From Parvibaculum sp. (lineage in GTDB: Bacteria; Pseudomonadota; Alphaproteobacteria; Parvibaculales; Parvibaculaceae), in NCBI RefSeq assembly GCF_030651915.1, contig NZ_JAUSBV010000005.1:434001-498000 (forward strand): a DNA stretch of 64,000 nt, read 5' to 3'. The position numbers were made by a program, and so were the translations under genes. Shown here piece by piece: positions 1-8,522 of the stretch (the stretch's first letter is position 1; the number at the start of each line of letters is the position of its first letter). The notes beneath the pieces were generated by a model that saw nothing but the letters and a program-made list of their open reading frames with translations, was not told the DNA's origin and did no database searches.

Positions 1-537
1 ACACATGAGCAGAACCTGACGCTGGCCGATGTACGCAAGAAAGATCTGCCCGCCGTCCATGCGGCGCTGAAGGCTGCCGGTCTCGCAACTGCCAATATCA
101 ATCTCATTACCGACCAGATCGCTTGCCCCGGCCTCGACTATTGCGCGCTCGCCAATGCGCGTTCGATCCCGCTGGCGCAGCAGATCTCGGAGCGCTTCAG
201 CGACCTCAATCGCCAACATGATATCGGCGAGTTGAAGATCAACACGTCGGGCTGCATCAATGCCTGCGGCCACCATCATGTCGGCCATATCGGCATTCTC
301 GGCGTCGACAAGAAGGGCGTCGAATATTATCAGGTGACGCTGGGCGGCGCGGCCGACGAGAAGACCGCCATCGGCGACATTGTCGGCCCGGCCTTCACCG
401 AGGAGCAGATCGTCGATGCGATCGAGACGATCGTCACGACCTATCTCGGCCTGCGGCAACCCGGCGAACGCTTCATCGACACTTATCGCCGCACCGGAAT
501 CGAACCGTTCAAGGAGAGCCTCTATGCAACTCATTAG
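1..537 (+). CDS. Sulfite/nitrite reductase hemoprotein, C-terminal part (truncated by window edge)
   Basis: The reading frame is open from base 1, so only the last 178 residues are present. The four cysteines that bind the siroheme-linked 4Fe-4S cluster are visible in the pattern C-x5-C (residues 42 and 48 of the fragment, in ACPGLDYC) and C-x3-C (85 and 89, in SGCINACG). The family reduces sulfite to sulfide or nitrite to ammonia with six electrons in the cytoplasm. The DUF934 gene begins 14 bases before its stop, the usual arrangement of alphaproteobacterial sulfur-assimilation operons, so a sulfite reductase role is favoured. The fragment alone cannot separate sulfite from nitrite specificity. 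Confidence 0.9.
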   Translation, partial: THEQNLTLADVRKKDLPAVHAALKAAGLATANINLITDQIACPGLDYCALANARSIPLAQQISERFSDLNRQHDIGELKINTSGCINACGHHHVGHIGILGVDKKGVEYYQVTLGGAADEKTAIGDIVGPAFTEEQIVDAIETIVTTYLGLRQPGERFIDTYRRTGIEPFKESLYATH

Positions 538-1042
538 GAACGGGAAGTTTGTTGCGGACGACTTCGCTGCTGTCGGCGACGAGGATATCCTGCCGGAAGG
601 GGCCGTCATTGTCAGCCTTGAGCGGTGGCAGAAGGACCGCGACGCGCTGACCGCGCGCAACACGCCGCTCGGCGTGCGCCTGAAGAGCGGTCAGGAGCCT
701 TCCGCCATCGCGGACGATCTCGACAAGCTCGCAGTGGTCGCGCTCGAATTTCCGGTGTATCGCAATGGCCGCGCCTATTCCTATGCGCGCCTCCTGCGCG
801 AACGCCATGGCTACAAGGGCGAGGTTCGCGCGGTCGGCAATGTGCTGCGCGATCAGTTTCATTTCATGGTTCGCTGCGGCTTCGATGCGCTTGAGGTCGC
901 TGACAATATCACGCCGGAAATATGGGCTGAAAGCGTCGGCGTCTTTTCTCATTCCTATCAACCGGCAACCGACGGCCGCGAGCCGGTTTTGTCGCTGCGC
1001 CAGCGCCTCGCCGCACGCGCGGCCACGCGCGAAGCGGTGTAG
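524..1042 (+). CDS. DUF934 family protein, partner of the sulfite/nitrite reductase
   Basis: This 172-residue protein starts at an ATG overlapping the end of the reductase gene by 14 bases, with AGGAG about 7 bases upstream, indicating translational coupling. The C-terminal half carries the family core (FPVYRNGRAYSYARLLRER, then a FMVRCGFDALEV stretch). DUF934 proteins are found almost only next to siroheme-dependent sulfite/nitrite reductases and are thought to be accessory to sulfite reduction. No biochemical role can be read from the sequence. A strong hairpin follows 30 bases after the stop. Confidence 0.85.
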   Translation: MQLIRNGKFVADDFAAVGDEDILPEGAVIVSLERWQKDRDALTARNTPLGVRLKSGQEPSAIADDLDKLAVVALEFPVYRNGRAYSYARLLRERHGYKGEVRAVGNVLRDQFHFMVRCGFDALEVADNITPEIWAESVGVFSHSYQPATDGREPVLSLRQRLAARAATREAV

Positions 1043-1072
1043 GCGCGACACACCCTTTCCCCAACAAACAAG

Positions 1073-1105
1073 AAGCCCGGCACCCTTTTCAGGGGCCGGG
1101 CTTTT
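1073..1105. terminator. Bidirectional terminator between DUF934 and phasin genes
   Basis: A 9-bp perfect stem (AAGCCCGGC at 1073-1081 pairing with GCCGGGCTT at 1095-1103) ends in a short T run on the + strand. It lies in the convergent gap between the reductase operon and the phasin gene. Confidence 0.75.
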
Positions 1106-1157
1106 GCTTACGCAACGATACTCAACAGACTCGGTCGCATGGAGCTTCGCGCGGAAA

Positions 1158-1532
1158 TTACGCGGCGCGGAGCTTCTCGAAAGCTTCGGTGAACTTCGCG
1201 GCGTAGGGGCTCACGGCCTCGCGCACGGCCGTCACGGTCAGCTCATTAAGCTCGCGCGCGGCATCGATGTTCCGCTTGATGGTGGCGCGAACGAGTTCGT
1301 TCTGGAGTTCCACTGCGGTCTTGATGCTGCCGGCCTTCATTGTGGCGCGGGCGGCCTCGACCGACTCTTCGAAGTTGGTGCGGGCCAGCGTCACGATAAT
1401 GCCGGACGCCACTTCAATCGGGTTCTTCGCCGCGGCCTTGGGGGCGGCCTTGGCGGTCTTCACCGATGCCTTCGCGGCGCGCGGCTTCGCGGTCGTTTTG
1501 GCCTTTTTCGCCTTGGGGGTCGTTTCGGTCAT
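1158..1532 (-). CDS. Phasin family protein (polyhydroxyalkanoate granule-associated)
   Basis: A 124-residue protein. The first ~37 residues are a Lys/Ala-rich tail (KAKKAKTTAKPRAAKA) that resembles a histone-like nucleic-acid or granule-linking segment. The rest is a helical phasin domain with the typical NFEESVEAARATMKA and LQNELVRATIKRN stretches. Phasins coat polyhydroxybutyrate granules, control their size and may tether them to DNA. The gene is monocistronic, and its upstream region contains a plausible promoter and two TGC-N3-GCA motifs like those bound by PhaR. Confidence 0.85.
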   Translation of the reverse strand: MTETTPKAKKAKTTAKPRAAKASVKTAKAAPKAAAKNPIEVASGIIVTLARTNFEESVEAARATMKAGSIKTAVELQNELVRATIKRNIDAARELNELTVTAVREAVSPYAAKFTEAFEKLRAA

Positions 1533-1611
1533 TTGATTTCCATCTCCTGTATCGCGTGGTCGCTCGCCTCGCTGCGAGCGTTTCCCCGCACATACCGGCG
1601 CGCCGGATTTG

Positions 1612-1672
1612 TGCGCTGCAACATGAGATAATTAACCTCCGCCTCTGCGTCAAGTTATTTTTGTGCATTGCA
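1612..1672 (-). promoter_or_regulatory. Phasin promoter with two TGC-N3-GCA (PhaR-like) motifs
   Basis: On the minus strand a TTGACG -35 (1653-1648), a 17-bp spacer and a TATCTC -10 (1630-1625) precede the phasin start by about 90 bases. TGC-N3-GCA motifs lie at 1612-1620, over the predicted transcription start, and at 1664-1672, just upstream of the -35. PhaR repressors of alphaproteobacteria recognise TGC/GCA dyads at phasin promoters. The assignment is by motif only. Confidence 0.4.
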
Positions 1673-1703
1673 CCAAAATCACGGTTGCAACGCGCAAAAC
1701 CCG

Positions 1704-2978
1704 TCAAAATCTCTTTATAGAGAAAGGACTTAGGGATAGTTGCGGCGCGCTGTCGCAGATCAGGTCGGCCAGCGCCGCGCCGCTGCCGGCCCCCAGCGTC
1801 CAGCCCAGCGTGCCGTGGCCGCTGTTGATGAAAAGATTCGAAAAAGGCTCAAGACGGCCGATCACCGGGCTGCCGTCCGGGGTCATCGGCCGCAGGCCGC
1901 ACCAGAATTCGGCCGCATCGGCAGCCACGCCCGCCTGCGGCAGGAGGCTCGTCAGCGCACTGAGCACCGATGCGGCGCGCGCGGGCTCCAGCGTCAGGTC
2001 GTAGCCGCCGACTTCGGCCTGGCCCGCGGCACGCAGGCGATTGCCGAGGCGGCTGATGACAATCTTGCGCGCTTCGTCGGTGATGCTGACCTCCGGCGCA
2101 TTGCCTTCCGGCGCCGGCAGCGTCACCGAATAACCCTTCACCGGATAGATCCAGCTGCGCAGGCCGAGCGGTTTCAGCAGCGCCGCCGTGCCGGTGCCGG
2201 CCGCGACGACCACCGCATCCGCGTCGACCGGACCGTGCGACGTCGTGACACCGCAGGCGCGGCCGGCGCGAATGATGATGTCCGCGACCGTCGCGCCTGT
2301 CAGCAAGACAACGCCCCGCTCCGCTGCGGCCGCGGCCAGACCTTTCGAAAAAAGATGCGCATCGCCGCTGGCATCGGTCGGCGAATGGAGCCCGCCAGTG
2401 ATCTCGCCGCGCTGCAGCGCCGATACCAGGGCCGGCTCGAGCTCGACACATTGGGCCGGCGTCAGCAGCTGCTGTTCGACACCCAGCCGCGCCATGGTTT
2501 CGCTCTCGGCGGCTGCCTCGCGCAGGCCATGCGCCGTACTGAAGACGCGCAGGATTCCCTTGTCCCGCCGGTCGAACGCGAAGCTCTTGGCGGCGTCCCG
2601 AAAATCGGCCTCATAGGCGGCCATGCGCGCGCGCGTCAGCAAGGCCAGTTCGAGATTGGGCGGGATGCGTTCGCGCCGCGCCGACGCCCGGCACCGCATC
2701 AGGAAACGCAGCAGCCAGTACCATTGTTCGGGATCCATTTTCGGCCGCAGGCGAAACGGCGCGTCGTCGCGGCCGAGCCAGCGCACGATCAGGCCCGGTA
2801 TTTCCGGTCCCGCCCAGGGCGCTACCTCGCAAGCCGACATCTGCCCGCCATTGGCGAAGCTGGTGCCGAGGCCCGCTCCCTCGCGTTCCTCGATCAGCGT
2901 CACCTCGGCGCCGCGCAGCGCGAGTTCATAGGCGGTGGCGACGCCAACAATGCCGGCGCCGATGACGGCGACTTTCAC
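1704..2978 (-). CDS. FAD-dependent D-amino acid dehydrogenase-like oxidoreductase
   Basis: A 424-residue protein read from a GTG start at 2978, because the Rossmann motif GAGIVG then falls at residues 7-12, as in DadA proteins. The FAD-contacting FANGGQMSACEVAPWAGP segment, the GLRPMTPDGSPVIG segment and the C-terminal NSGHGTLGWTLGAGSG motif are all present. The family oxidatively deaminates D-amino acids, or related amines, to keto acids and feeds electrons to the respiratory chain at the inner membrane. It is divergent from a class III aminotransferase gene, which suggests amino-acid or amine catabolism. The substrate is not readable from sequence. Confidence 0.85.
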   Translation of the reverse strand: MKVAVIGAGIVGVATAYELALRGAEVTLIEEREGAGLGTSFANGGQMSACEVAPWAGPEIPGLIVRWLGRDDAPFRLRPKMDPEQWYWLLRFLMRCRASARRERIPPNLELALLTRARMAAYEADFRDAAKSFAFDRRDKGILRVFSTAHGLREAAAESETMARLGVEQQLLTPAQCVELEPALVSALQRGEITGGLHSPTDASGDAHLFSKGLAAAAAERGVVLLTGATVADIIIRAGRACGVTTSHGPVDADAVVVAAGTGTAALLKPLGLRSWIYPVKGYSVTLPAPEGNAPEVSITDEARKIVISRLGNRLRAAGQAEVGGYDLTLEPARAASVLSALTSLLPQAGVAADAAEFWCGLRPMTPDGSPVIGRLEPFSNLFINSGHGTLGWTLGAGSGAALADLICDSAPQLSLSPFSIKRF

Positions 2979-3144
2979 GACGGACCTGCCTTGCACATGC
3001 GGGTGTTCGATTGCGCCTACCGGTATCAAAGCCGCGCCGCTTTGGCGACGGCAAAGAAGACGGGGGGACTTCTTCCCGGCGGCGTTGCCCGCCATACTCG
3101 ACGCCCGACCGACCGCGATCTGTCAACCCGGAACCCGCCCGACC

Positions 3145-4467
3145 ATGACCTCTCCAAGCCCGCTCTGGCCCTTTGTGCCCACCGCCCGTGCCATCGACGT
3201 GACGCATGCGCAAGGCTGCACCCTCTACACGCGCGACGGCGGCCAAATTCTCGATGCCGCGGGCGGCGCCATCGTCTCGAATATCGGGCACGGGCGGCCG
3301 GAAGTCGGCGCGGCAACCGGCCAGGCCATGACAAGCATGTCCTATGCGGTGCCGCCATTCCTGACGCCGGAGCGGACGCGGCTGATGGAACGGCTGCGTC
3401 GCGCCTGGCTGCCGCCGCATCTGACGCGCACCTGGCTTGCCAGCGGCGGCTCCGAAGCGGTCGACGCCGCCTGCCGCCTCGCCATTCAGCATTTTCGCGC
3501 CGCCGGCAACACATCGCGCTGGAAAATCGTCGGCCGCGACATTTCCTATCACGGCACGACGCTGTTCACGCTCGGCATCGCCGGCCACGCGGCGCGCCGG
3601 CGCGGCTTCGAGCGCGTCATTCCCGACATGCCGCTGGCGCCGACGCCCTATGCGCTCCGTTCGCCGCTCGGCCGCCACCATCCCGATTTCGACATCGCCG
3701 CCGCCGACGCCTTCGAGGCGCTGGTGCTGCGCGAGGGGCCGGAGACCATCGCCGCCTTCATCGCCGAGCCGATCAACGGCTCATCGGGCGGCGCGCTGAT
3801 GCCGGGCCCGCGTTACTGGCCGCGCGTGCAGGAGATCTGCAGGCGCCACGGCATTCTTCTCATCGTCGACGAGGTGATGACGGGCTTCGGCCGCACCGGC
3901 AAGGCTTTCGCCTGCGGACACTTCAACATCGCGCCCGACATTCTGGTATCGGGCAAGGGGCTTGCCGGCGGCTACGCGCCGATCGTCGGCTTGTTCGCTT
4001 CGGAAGATGTCGTCGCGCCGCTCGCCGCGCACGGCCAGTCATTGATGTTCTATACTTATGGCGGGCATCCCGGCGCCTGCGCGGCGGCCGACCGGGTGCT
4101 CGAAATCATGGAGGACGAAAATCTCGTCGCTCGCGCCGCCGAGCGCGGGCGCGCGCTCGCCGCCCGCCTCGAAGCGGCGCTCGGCCAGCATCCGAACGTC
4201 GCCGAAATCCGTGGCGAAGGTCTCTTGCGCGGCATCGAGATCGTCCGGGATCGCGAAACGCTCGAACGCTTCGATGAGCGCGCCGCCGTCACCCAGCGCG
4301 TCATCGGCGCCGGCCTCAAGCGCGGCGTCATCTTTTATGCCGGCGGCACCGGCGCGATCCGCGACATCGTCTGTCTCGGCCCCGCCTTCATCGTTTCCGA
4401 TGCCGAACTCGACCGCATGGTCGAGGCCCTCAAGGCCGCCATCGACGAGGCCGTCGCCCCCGCCTGA
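3145..4467 (+). CDS. Class III pyridoxal-phosphate aminotransferase
   Basis: A 440-residue protein of normal length for omega-amino-acid or diamine transaminases. The LIVDEVMTGFGRTG motif carries the PLP-ring aspartate, and the Schiff-base lysine is residue 271 in VSGKGLAGG. The family moves an amino group from an omega-amine or amino acid to pyruvate or 2-oxoglutarate. The start was chosen at ATG 3145 because the family fold begins about 15 residues later. Upstream in-frame codons would overlap the divergent dehydrogenase promoter. The exact substrate is unknown. Confidence 0.85.
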   Translation: MTSPSPLWPFVPTARAIDVTHAQGCTLYTRDGGQILDAAGGAIVSNIGHGRPEVGAATGQAMTSMSYAVPPFLTPERTRLMERLRRAWLPPHLTRTWLASGGSEAVDAACRLAIQHFRAAGNTSRWKIVGRDISYHGTTLFTLGIAGHAARRRGFERVIPDMPLAPTPYALRSPLGRHHPDFDIAAADAFEALVLREGPETIAAFIAEPINGSSGGALMPGPRYWPRVQEICRRHGILLIVDEVMTGFGRTGKAFACGHFNIAPDILVSGKGLAGGYAPIVGLFASEDVVAPLAAHGQSLMFYTYGGHPGACAAADRVLEIMEDENLVARAAERGRALAARLEAALGQHPNVAEIRGEGLLRGIEIVRDRETLERFDERAAVTQRVIGAGLKRGVIFYAGGTGAIRDIVCLGPAFIVSDAELDRMVEALKAAIDEAVAPA

Positions 4468-4487
4468 TCCCTTAAATCCAGGTCGTC

Positions 4488-4531
4488 TTGACGACGGCTG
4501 CGCCGTGCCGTATATGTCACCGAATGGTGAC
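4488..4531 (+). promoter_or_regulatory. Leaderless promoter with operator over the start codon of the TetR gene
   Basis: TTGACG (4488-4493) and TATATG (4511-4516) are separated by exactly 17 bases, which places the transcription start at about 4522-4524, on or next to the A of the ATG at 4524. The perfect inverted repeat GTCACC-GAAT-GGTGAC (4516-4531) overlaps the -10 and the start codon and is a good candidate for the regulator's own operator. Confidence 0.6.
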
Positions 4532-5186
4532 AACAACATCAACGCGACCCAAGCCCCGTCCGCGCGACCGCGCCGGCACAGAAGGCACGATTCTCGATGC
4601 CGTGTCGCGGCTGATCCTGCGCGACGGACTTTCCGGCGTCGGCATCAATGCGCTGGCGCGCGAGGCCGGCGTCGACAAGGTTTTGATCTATCGCTATTTC
4701 GGCGATCTCGATGGTCTCTACCGCGCCTATGCCGAGCATGGCGACTTCTGGTGGACGGTCGAGGAGATGCTGGCCGCAACCGATGGCGCGACGGATGCCG
4801 CCGACGCGTTGAAGCGCGGCTTGCGGCACCATGCCGCCGCCATGCGCCAACGTCCGGTGACGCTCGCCGTCATCGCCGCCGAACCGACCAACCGCACCGC
4901 GCTCGTCGTCGCGCTGGAAGAGGTGCGCGAGAAGCGTTCGATCGAATTGATGGAAAAGGAAGCGGCGCGTCATGGCGGTTGGGGCGATGTCGATATTGCC
5001 GCCGTCACCGCGCTACTTGCCGCCGCTATCGACTATCTCGCCGCTCGCGCGTTGAGGATCCGTGTCTATGGCGGCGTCGAAATCAAGACCAACAAGGACT
5101 GGGAGCGCGTCCTCGCCACTGTCGACGCCATGATCGACGGTGTTTTCATGGCCGCATTTCCGTCGAACCCGAAAGAAAAATCATGA
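4524..5186 (+). CDS. TetR/AcrR family transcriptional regulator
   Basis: A 220-residue protein with a typical N-terminal TetR helix-turn-helix (TILDAVSRLILRDGLSGVG, then REAGVDKVLIYRYFGD, about residues 20-60) and an all-helical ligand domain. ATG 4524 is preferred over upstream codons because the predicted promoter would start transcription there. The mRNA would be leaderless. The downstream gene begins in the ATGA overlap with its stop, so it is probably co-transcribed and repressed with it. The inducer is unknown. Confidence 0.88.
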   Translation: MVTTTSTRPKPRPRDRAGTEGTILDAVSRLILRDGLSGVGINALAREAGVDKVLIYRYFGDLDGLYRAYAEHGDFWWTVEEMLAATDGATDAADALKRGLRHHAAAMRQRPVTLAVIAAEPTNRTALVVALEEVREKRSIELMEKEAARHGGWGDVDIAAVTALLAAAIDYLAARALRIRVYGGVEIKTNKDWERVLATVDAMIDGVFMAAFPSNPKEKS

Positions 5187-6373
5187 CACAGGCTCCGAAA
5201 GTCACGCGTCGCCGCTTTCTCGAAATCGGATCCGGCATCACGCTGGTCGCCGCTGCCGGCCTTCTCTGGCGCGCCAACGAGCGCGGCGTCTTCGCCGAAC
5301 CGACTGGCGAGGCCTATGAACCCTGGTCGATGTGGCAGGCGCCTGGATATGCGAACACGCCGCTGGCGCTGGTCGCGGCCGGCATTCTTGCCTCCAATCC
5401 GCACAATACGCAGCCCTGGATTTTCCGCGTCAGCGCGACGCGGATCGACATTCTCGCCGACACGCGCCGCCATCTCGGCACGTTCGACCCTTATCTGCGC
5501 GAAATGCATGTCGGCCTCGGTTGCGCCGTCGAGAACATGGTGCTGGCCGCCGCCGCCAACGGGTTTTCCGCCGAGGTCGCCTTTGCGCCTGGGTCGCTTC
5601 TCGATATTGCCGGGCGCGACGGTCAAGTGCTTGCGGCGACGCTTCGGCTGTCGCCTTCATCCGCGGCGGCCGACCCGCTTTACGATGCGATCCCCCGCCG
5701 TCACACCGACCGAAATCCCTACGATCATTCGCGGCCGCTTGCCGCCGATGCGTTTGCCGGCGTCGCAGATGAAGATGGTGTCAGGATGTGGCTCTTCGAC
5801 GGCAGCGCGGCGCGCGATCGTCTCGGCGCGGCGATTATCGAGGCGACAGAAGAAATCGTCGCCGACGAGCAAATGATCGAGGACAGCCATGACTGGTTCC
5901 GCGATGGACCGGACGAAATCGCGCGCGAGAAGAGCGGCCTCGCGCTCGACACGGCGGGCCTGTCGCCGGCTCTGTTGGCGGCGGCGAAGTTCCTGCCGGC
6001 GCTGCCCGCCGAACAAAGCCACGGCGCATGGCTCAACCAGACGCGCGACACCCATGTGCCGACGGCGGCGCTGCTGGGCCTGATCGCCACGCGCGACCGT
6101 TACGATCGACCCCAGGCGCTCGCGGCCGGGCGGCTCTGGCAAAGGCTGCACTTGACCGGCGCGGCGGTGGGAATTTCGATGCATCCGCTCAACCAGCCGG
6201 TCGAGACCATCGATCGCGAGTTGCAGCTGGAACGCGAAGCGAAATCGGAAGTGCGCCTTGCAAGCATCACCGGCGATGAAAGCTGGCAGCCGACTTTCGT
6301 TTTCCGTGCCGGTTATCCGACGCGGCAGGTCCGCCTCAGCGCACGGCGTGGTGTCAAGGAAGTCACGGTCTGA
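5183..6373 (+). CDS. Tat-exported nitroreductase-like protein (Acg-type)
   Basis: This 396-residue protein overlaps the TetR stop codon by 4 bases. It opens with a twin-arginine signal (TRRRFLEIGSG) followed by a hydrophobic stretch, so it is predicted to be exported or anchored in the periplasm. The body has the nitroreductase-type FMN-binding features of the Acg-like group, including SNPHNTQPW and RRHTDRNPYD. Such proteins can bind flavin without proven enzyme activity. Linkage to a TetR repressor suggests an inducible detoxification or redox function, but that is an inference. Confidence 0.72.
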   Translation: MTQAPKVTRRRFLEIGSGITLVAAAGLLWRANERGVFAEPTGEAYEPWSMWQAPGYANTPLALVAAGILASNPHNTQPWIFRVSATRIDILADTRRHLGTFDPYLREMHVGLGCAVENMVLAAAANGFSAEVAFAPGSLLDIAGRDGQVLAATLRLSPSSAAADPLYDAIPRRHTDRNPYDHSRPLAADAFAGVADEDGVRMWLFDGSAARDRLGAAIIEATEEIVADEQMIEDSHDWFRDGPDEIAREKSGLALDTAGLSPALLAAAKFLPALPAEQSHGAWLNQTRDTHVPTAALLGLIATRDRYDRPQALAAGRLWQRLHLTGAAVGISMHPLNQPVETIDRELQLEREAKSEVRLASITGDESWQPTFVFRAGYPTRQVRLSARRGVKEVTV

Positions 6374-6377
6374 CCGG

Positions 6378-8003
6378 TCACGCGGCCGCGGTCCGCTCGC
6401 GCGTGGCCGAGAAGGTTACCTTCGGCCATTTCTCCAGCGTGTAACCGATTTCCCAATTGCTTTTCGCCATGAAGACCGGCGCGCCGTCGCGATCGGTCGC
6501 CATGTTGCCCCGATGCGCCTCGACGAAACGCTTCAGCTCGGCGGCGTCCGTGGCTTGGACCCAGCGTGCGGTCTCGAAGGGTGCCGGCTCGAACTGAACC
6601 TTGATGTCGTATTCGGCGGCGATGCGGGAGGCCAGCACTTCGAGCTGCAACTGGCCGACCACGCCGACAATCCAGTTGGCGCCGATCTCGGGCTTGAAGA
6701 CCTGCGTCACGCCCTCTTCCGCCAGGCTTTCCAGCGCGCGGCGCATATGCTTGGCCTTCATCGGATCGTCAAGGCGGACGCGGCGCAGGATTTCGGGCGC
6801 GAAGTTCGGAATGCCGGTGAAAATCAGATCTTCGCCCTCGCTCAACGTATCGCCGACGCGGATCGTGCCGTGATTGGGAATGCCGATAATGTCGCCCGCA
6901 CAAGCGTCGTCGAGCAATTCGCGGTCCTGTGCGAAAAAGAGGATCGCATTGTTGACACCGATGGTCTTGCCGCTACCGGAGATCTTCAGCCGCATGCCGC
7001 GCTTGAATTTGCCGGAGCAGATGCGCATGAAGGCGATGCGGTCGCGGTGGTTGGCGTCCATGTTCGCCTGCACCTTGAAGACGAAGCCTGTCACCTTCGG
7101 CTCCGCCGGCTCGACAACGCGGCTTGCAGTCGGCTGCGCGCGCGGCGGCGGCGCATAGGCGACGACTGCATCGAGCAGTTCGCGCACACCGAGCTTCCGG
7201 AGCGCGCTGCCAAAATAGACCGGCGTCATATGCCCGGCACGATATTGCTCGATATCGAAAGTCGGATTGCCTTCGCGGGCAAGCTCCATCTCCTCGCGAA
7301 AATGCTTCAGCTCGTCCGCGCCGAGATATTCCGCGATCCGGTCGCCCGTCAGGCTTTCGGGCTCGCTGTCCGGGCCGCCTTTTTCGGTGCCCGGCTTTTC
7401 GTAGGGAATGAAGCGATCGTTTTCGGGATCGAAGATGCCGCGCAGCAGGCCGCCCATGCCGGCCGGCCAGACCATCGGCGCGGTGTCGAGCGCCAGCTTC
7501 GAGGCGATCTCGTCCATCAGCTCGAACGGACTCACGCCCTCACGATCGATCTTGTTGATGAAGGTGATGATCGGCACGTCGCGCAAGCGGCAGACTTCGA
7601 AAAGTTTCAGCGTCTGCGCCTCGATGCCCTTGGCCGCGTCAATCACCATGATGGCGCTGTCGGCGGCCGTCAGCGTACGGTAGGTATCCTCGCTGAAATC
7701 TTCATGGCCCGGCGTGTCGAGCAGATTGCAGACGATGCCCTTGTATTCGAACGTCATCACCGCCGATGTCACCGAGATACCGCGGTCCTGCTCGATCTTC
7801 ATCCAGTCGGAGCGCGCGCGCCTGTTGTCGCCGCGAGCCTTCACCTGGCCGGCCATGCGGATCGCGCCGCCTTTCAGCAGCAGGTTTTCGGTCAGCGTCG
7901 TCTTGCCGGCGTCGGGATGGGAGATGATGGCAAAGGTCCGCCGGTTGCGGATTTCGTTTGCCAATCCCTGATCCTGACGGCTTGCGGTCTCGGAAATGCT
8001 CAA
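6378..8003 (-). CDS. prfC: Peptide chain release factor 3 (GTPase)
   Basis: A 541-residue translational GTPase. The G1 motif SHPDAGKTT is at residues 28-36, followed by DTPGHEDFSEDTYRTLTA (G3) and NKIDREGVSPFELMDE (G4). RF3 removes RF1/RF2 from the ribosome after termination. The start is TTG at 8003. It gives a length close to E. coli RF3 (529) and has GGAG 9-12 bases upstream, while no ATG or GTG fits. The open frame continues further upstream but without RF3-like sequence. The gene ends 4 bases from the convergent nitroreductase-like gene. Confidence 0.95.
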   Translation of the reverse strand: MSISETASRQDQGLANEIRNRRTFAIISHPDAGKTTLTENLLLKGGAIRMAGQVKARGDNRRARSDWMKIEQDRGISVTSAVMTFEYKGIVCNLLDTPGHEDFSEDTYRTLTAADSAIMVIDAAKGIEAQTLKLFEVCRLRDVPIITFINKIDREGVSPFELMDEIASKLALDTAPMVWPAGMGGLLRGIFDPENDRFIPYEKPGTEKGGPDSEPESLTGDRIAEYLGADELKHFREEMELAREGNPTFDIEQYRAGHMTPVYFGSALRKLGVRELLDAVVAYAPPPRAQPTASRVVEPAEPKVTGFVFKVQANMDANHRDRIAFMRICSGKFKRGMRLKISGSGKTIGVNNAILFFAQDRELLDDACAGDIIGIPNHGTIRVGDTLSEGEDLIFTGIPNFAPEILRRVRLDDPMKAKHMRRALESLAEEGVTQVFKPEIGANWIVGVVGQLQLEVLASRIAAEYDIKVQFEPAPFETARWVQATDAAELKRFVEAHRGNMATDRDGAPVFMAKSNWEIGYTLEKWPKVTFSATRERTAAA

Positions 8004-8162
8004 CGTCCGTTCTCCGGGGGGTTCCGTCTCCGGAATGAATTTGCGGCGGAACCTAGCTGAAAGCGCCGGCGCCCGCCACCCCGCGACAAACTGGCCCCTC
8101 GGCGGCAATTGCGCGCCGTGCCAGCATGGCGGCATCATGTTATTGGATCGCAGGAGACACCC

Positions 8163-8381
8163 ATGACCAGCGCCCGCGAAGTTGTCGAGCCGCATATCGA
8201 AGCCCTGCTCAAGGAAGCAGAAACGGCGCGGCTGTCGACCGATGCCGTTGCCCGCATCCTGTTCGAGCGAGCAATCCGGATCTGGCGCGACATCCGCAAG
8301 CCCGAGGACATTCGCGCCGAACTTCTTGAAGCCGCCGAACACCTCGACCCGGACGAAGACTTTATGTTCATGCGCCCTTAG
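8163..8381 (+). CDS. Conserved small acidic helical protein, unknown function
   Basis: A 72-residue protein preceded by AGGAG 7 bases before its ATG. It is rich in Ala, Glu and Arg and predicted to be largely helical (REVVEPHIEALLKEAETAR), with an acidic C-terminus ending DPDEDFMFMRP. It has no signal peptide or membrane segment. It resembles short unnamed proteins found across alphaproteobacteria, but I cannot assign a function. Confidence 0.6.
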   Translation: MTSAREVVEPHIEALLKEAETARLSTDAVARILFERAIRIWRDIRKPEDIRAELLEAAEHLDPDEDFMFMRP

Positions 8382-8391
8382 ATGGCGCGGT

Positions 8392-8514
8392 ATGTCCGTG
8401 CTCGCCAACGACGAACATTCCGGGCTTGGGTGGTTCGACATTGCGGTGGCGCGGTCGCTACCGGATCCTGCAAGTCCGGACTATGCGGACCTCTTCGGGA
8501 AGATCGGCCTCTAG
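8392..8514 (+). CDS. Possible 40-residue small protein
   Basis: A short frame (starting MSVLANDEHSGLGWFDIAVA) begins 10 bases after the previous gene and has a protein-like composition, ending YADLFGKIGL. It has no clear ribosome-binding site, so it could be chance or the remnant of a longer gene. Confidence 0.25.
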   Translation: MSVLANDEHSGLGWFDIAVARSLPDPASPDYADLFGKIGL

Positions 8515-8522
8515 CCCACCCC

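Noticed and set aside
1740-4277. An 845-codon open frame on the + strand opposite the amino-acid dehydrogenase and through the aminotransferase
   Set aside because: It is Arg/Ala-rich shadow sequence antisense to, or out of frame with, two clear enzyme genes. Long false frames are common in GC-rich DNA.
6258-8060. A 600-codon open frame opposite prfC
   Set aside because: It is the antisense shadow of a well-conserved GTPase gene and has no domain-like sequence.
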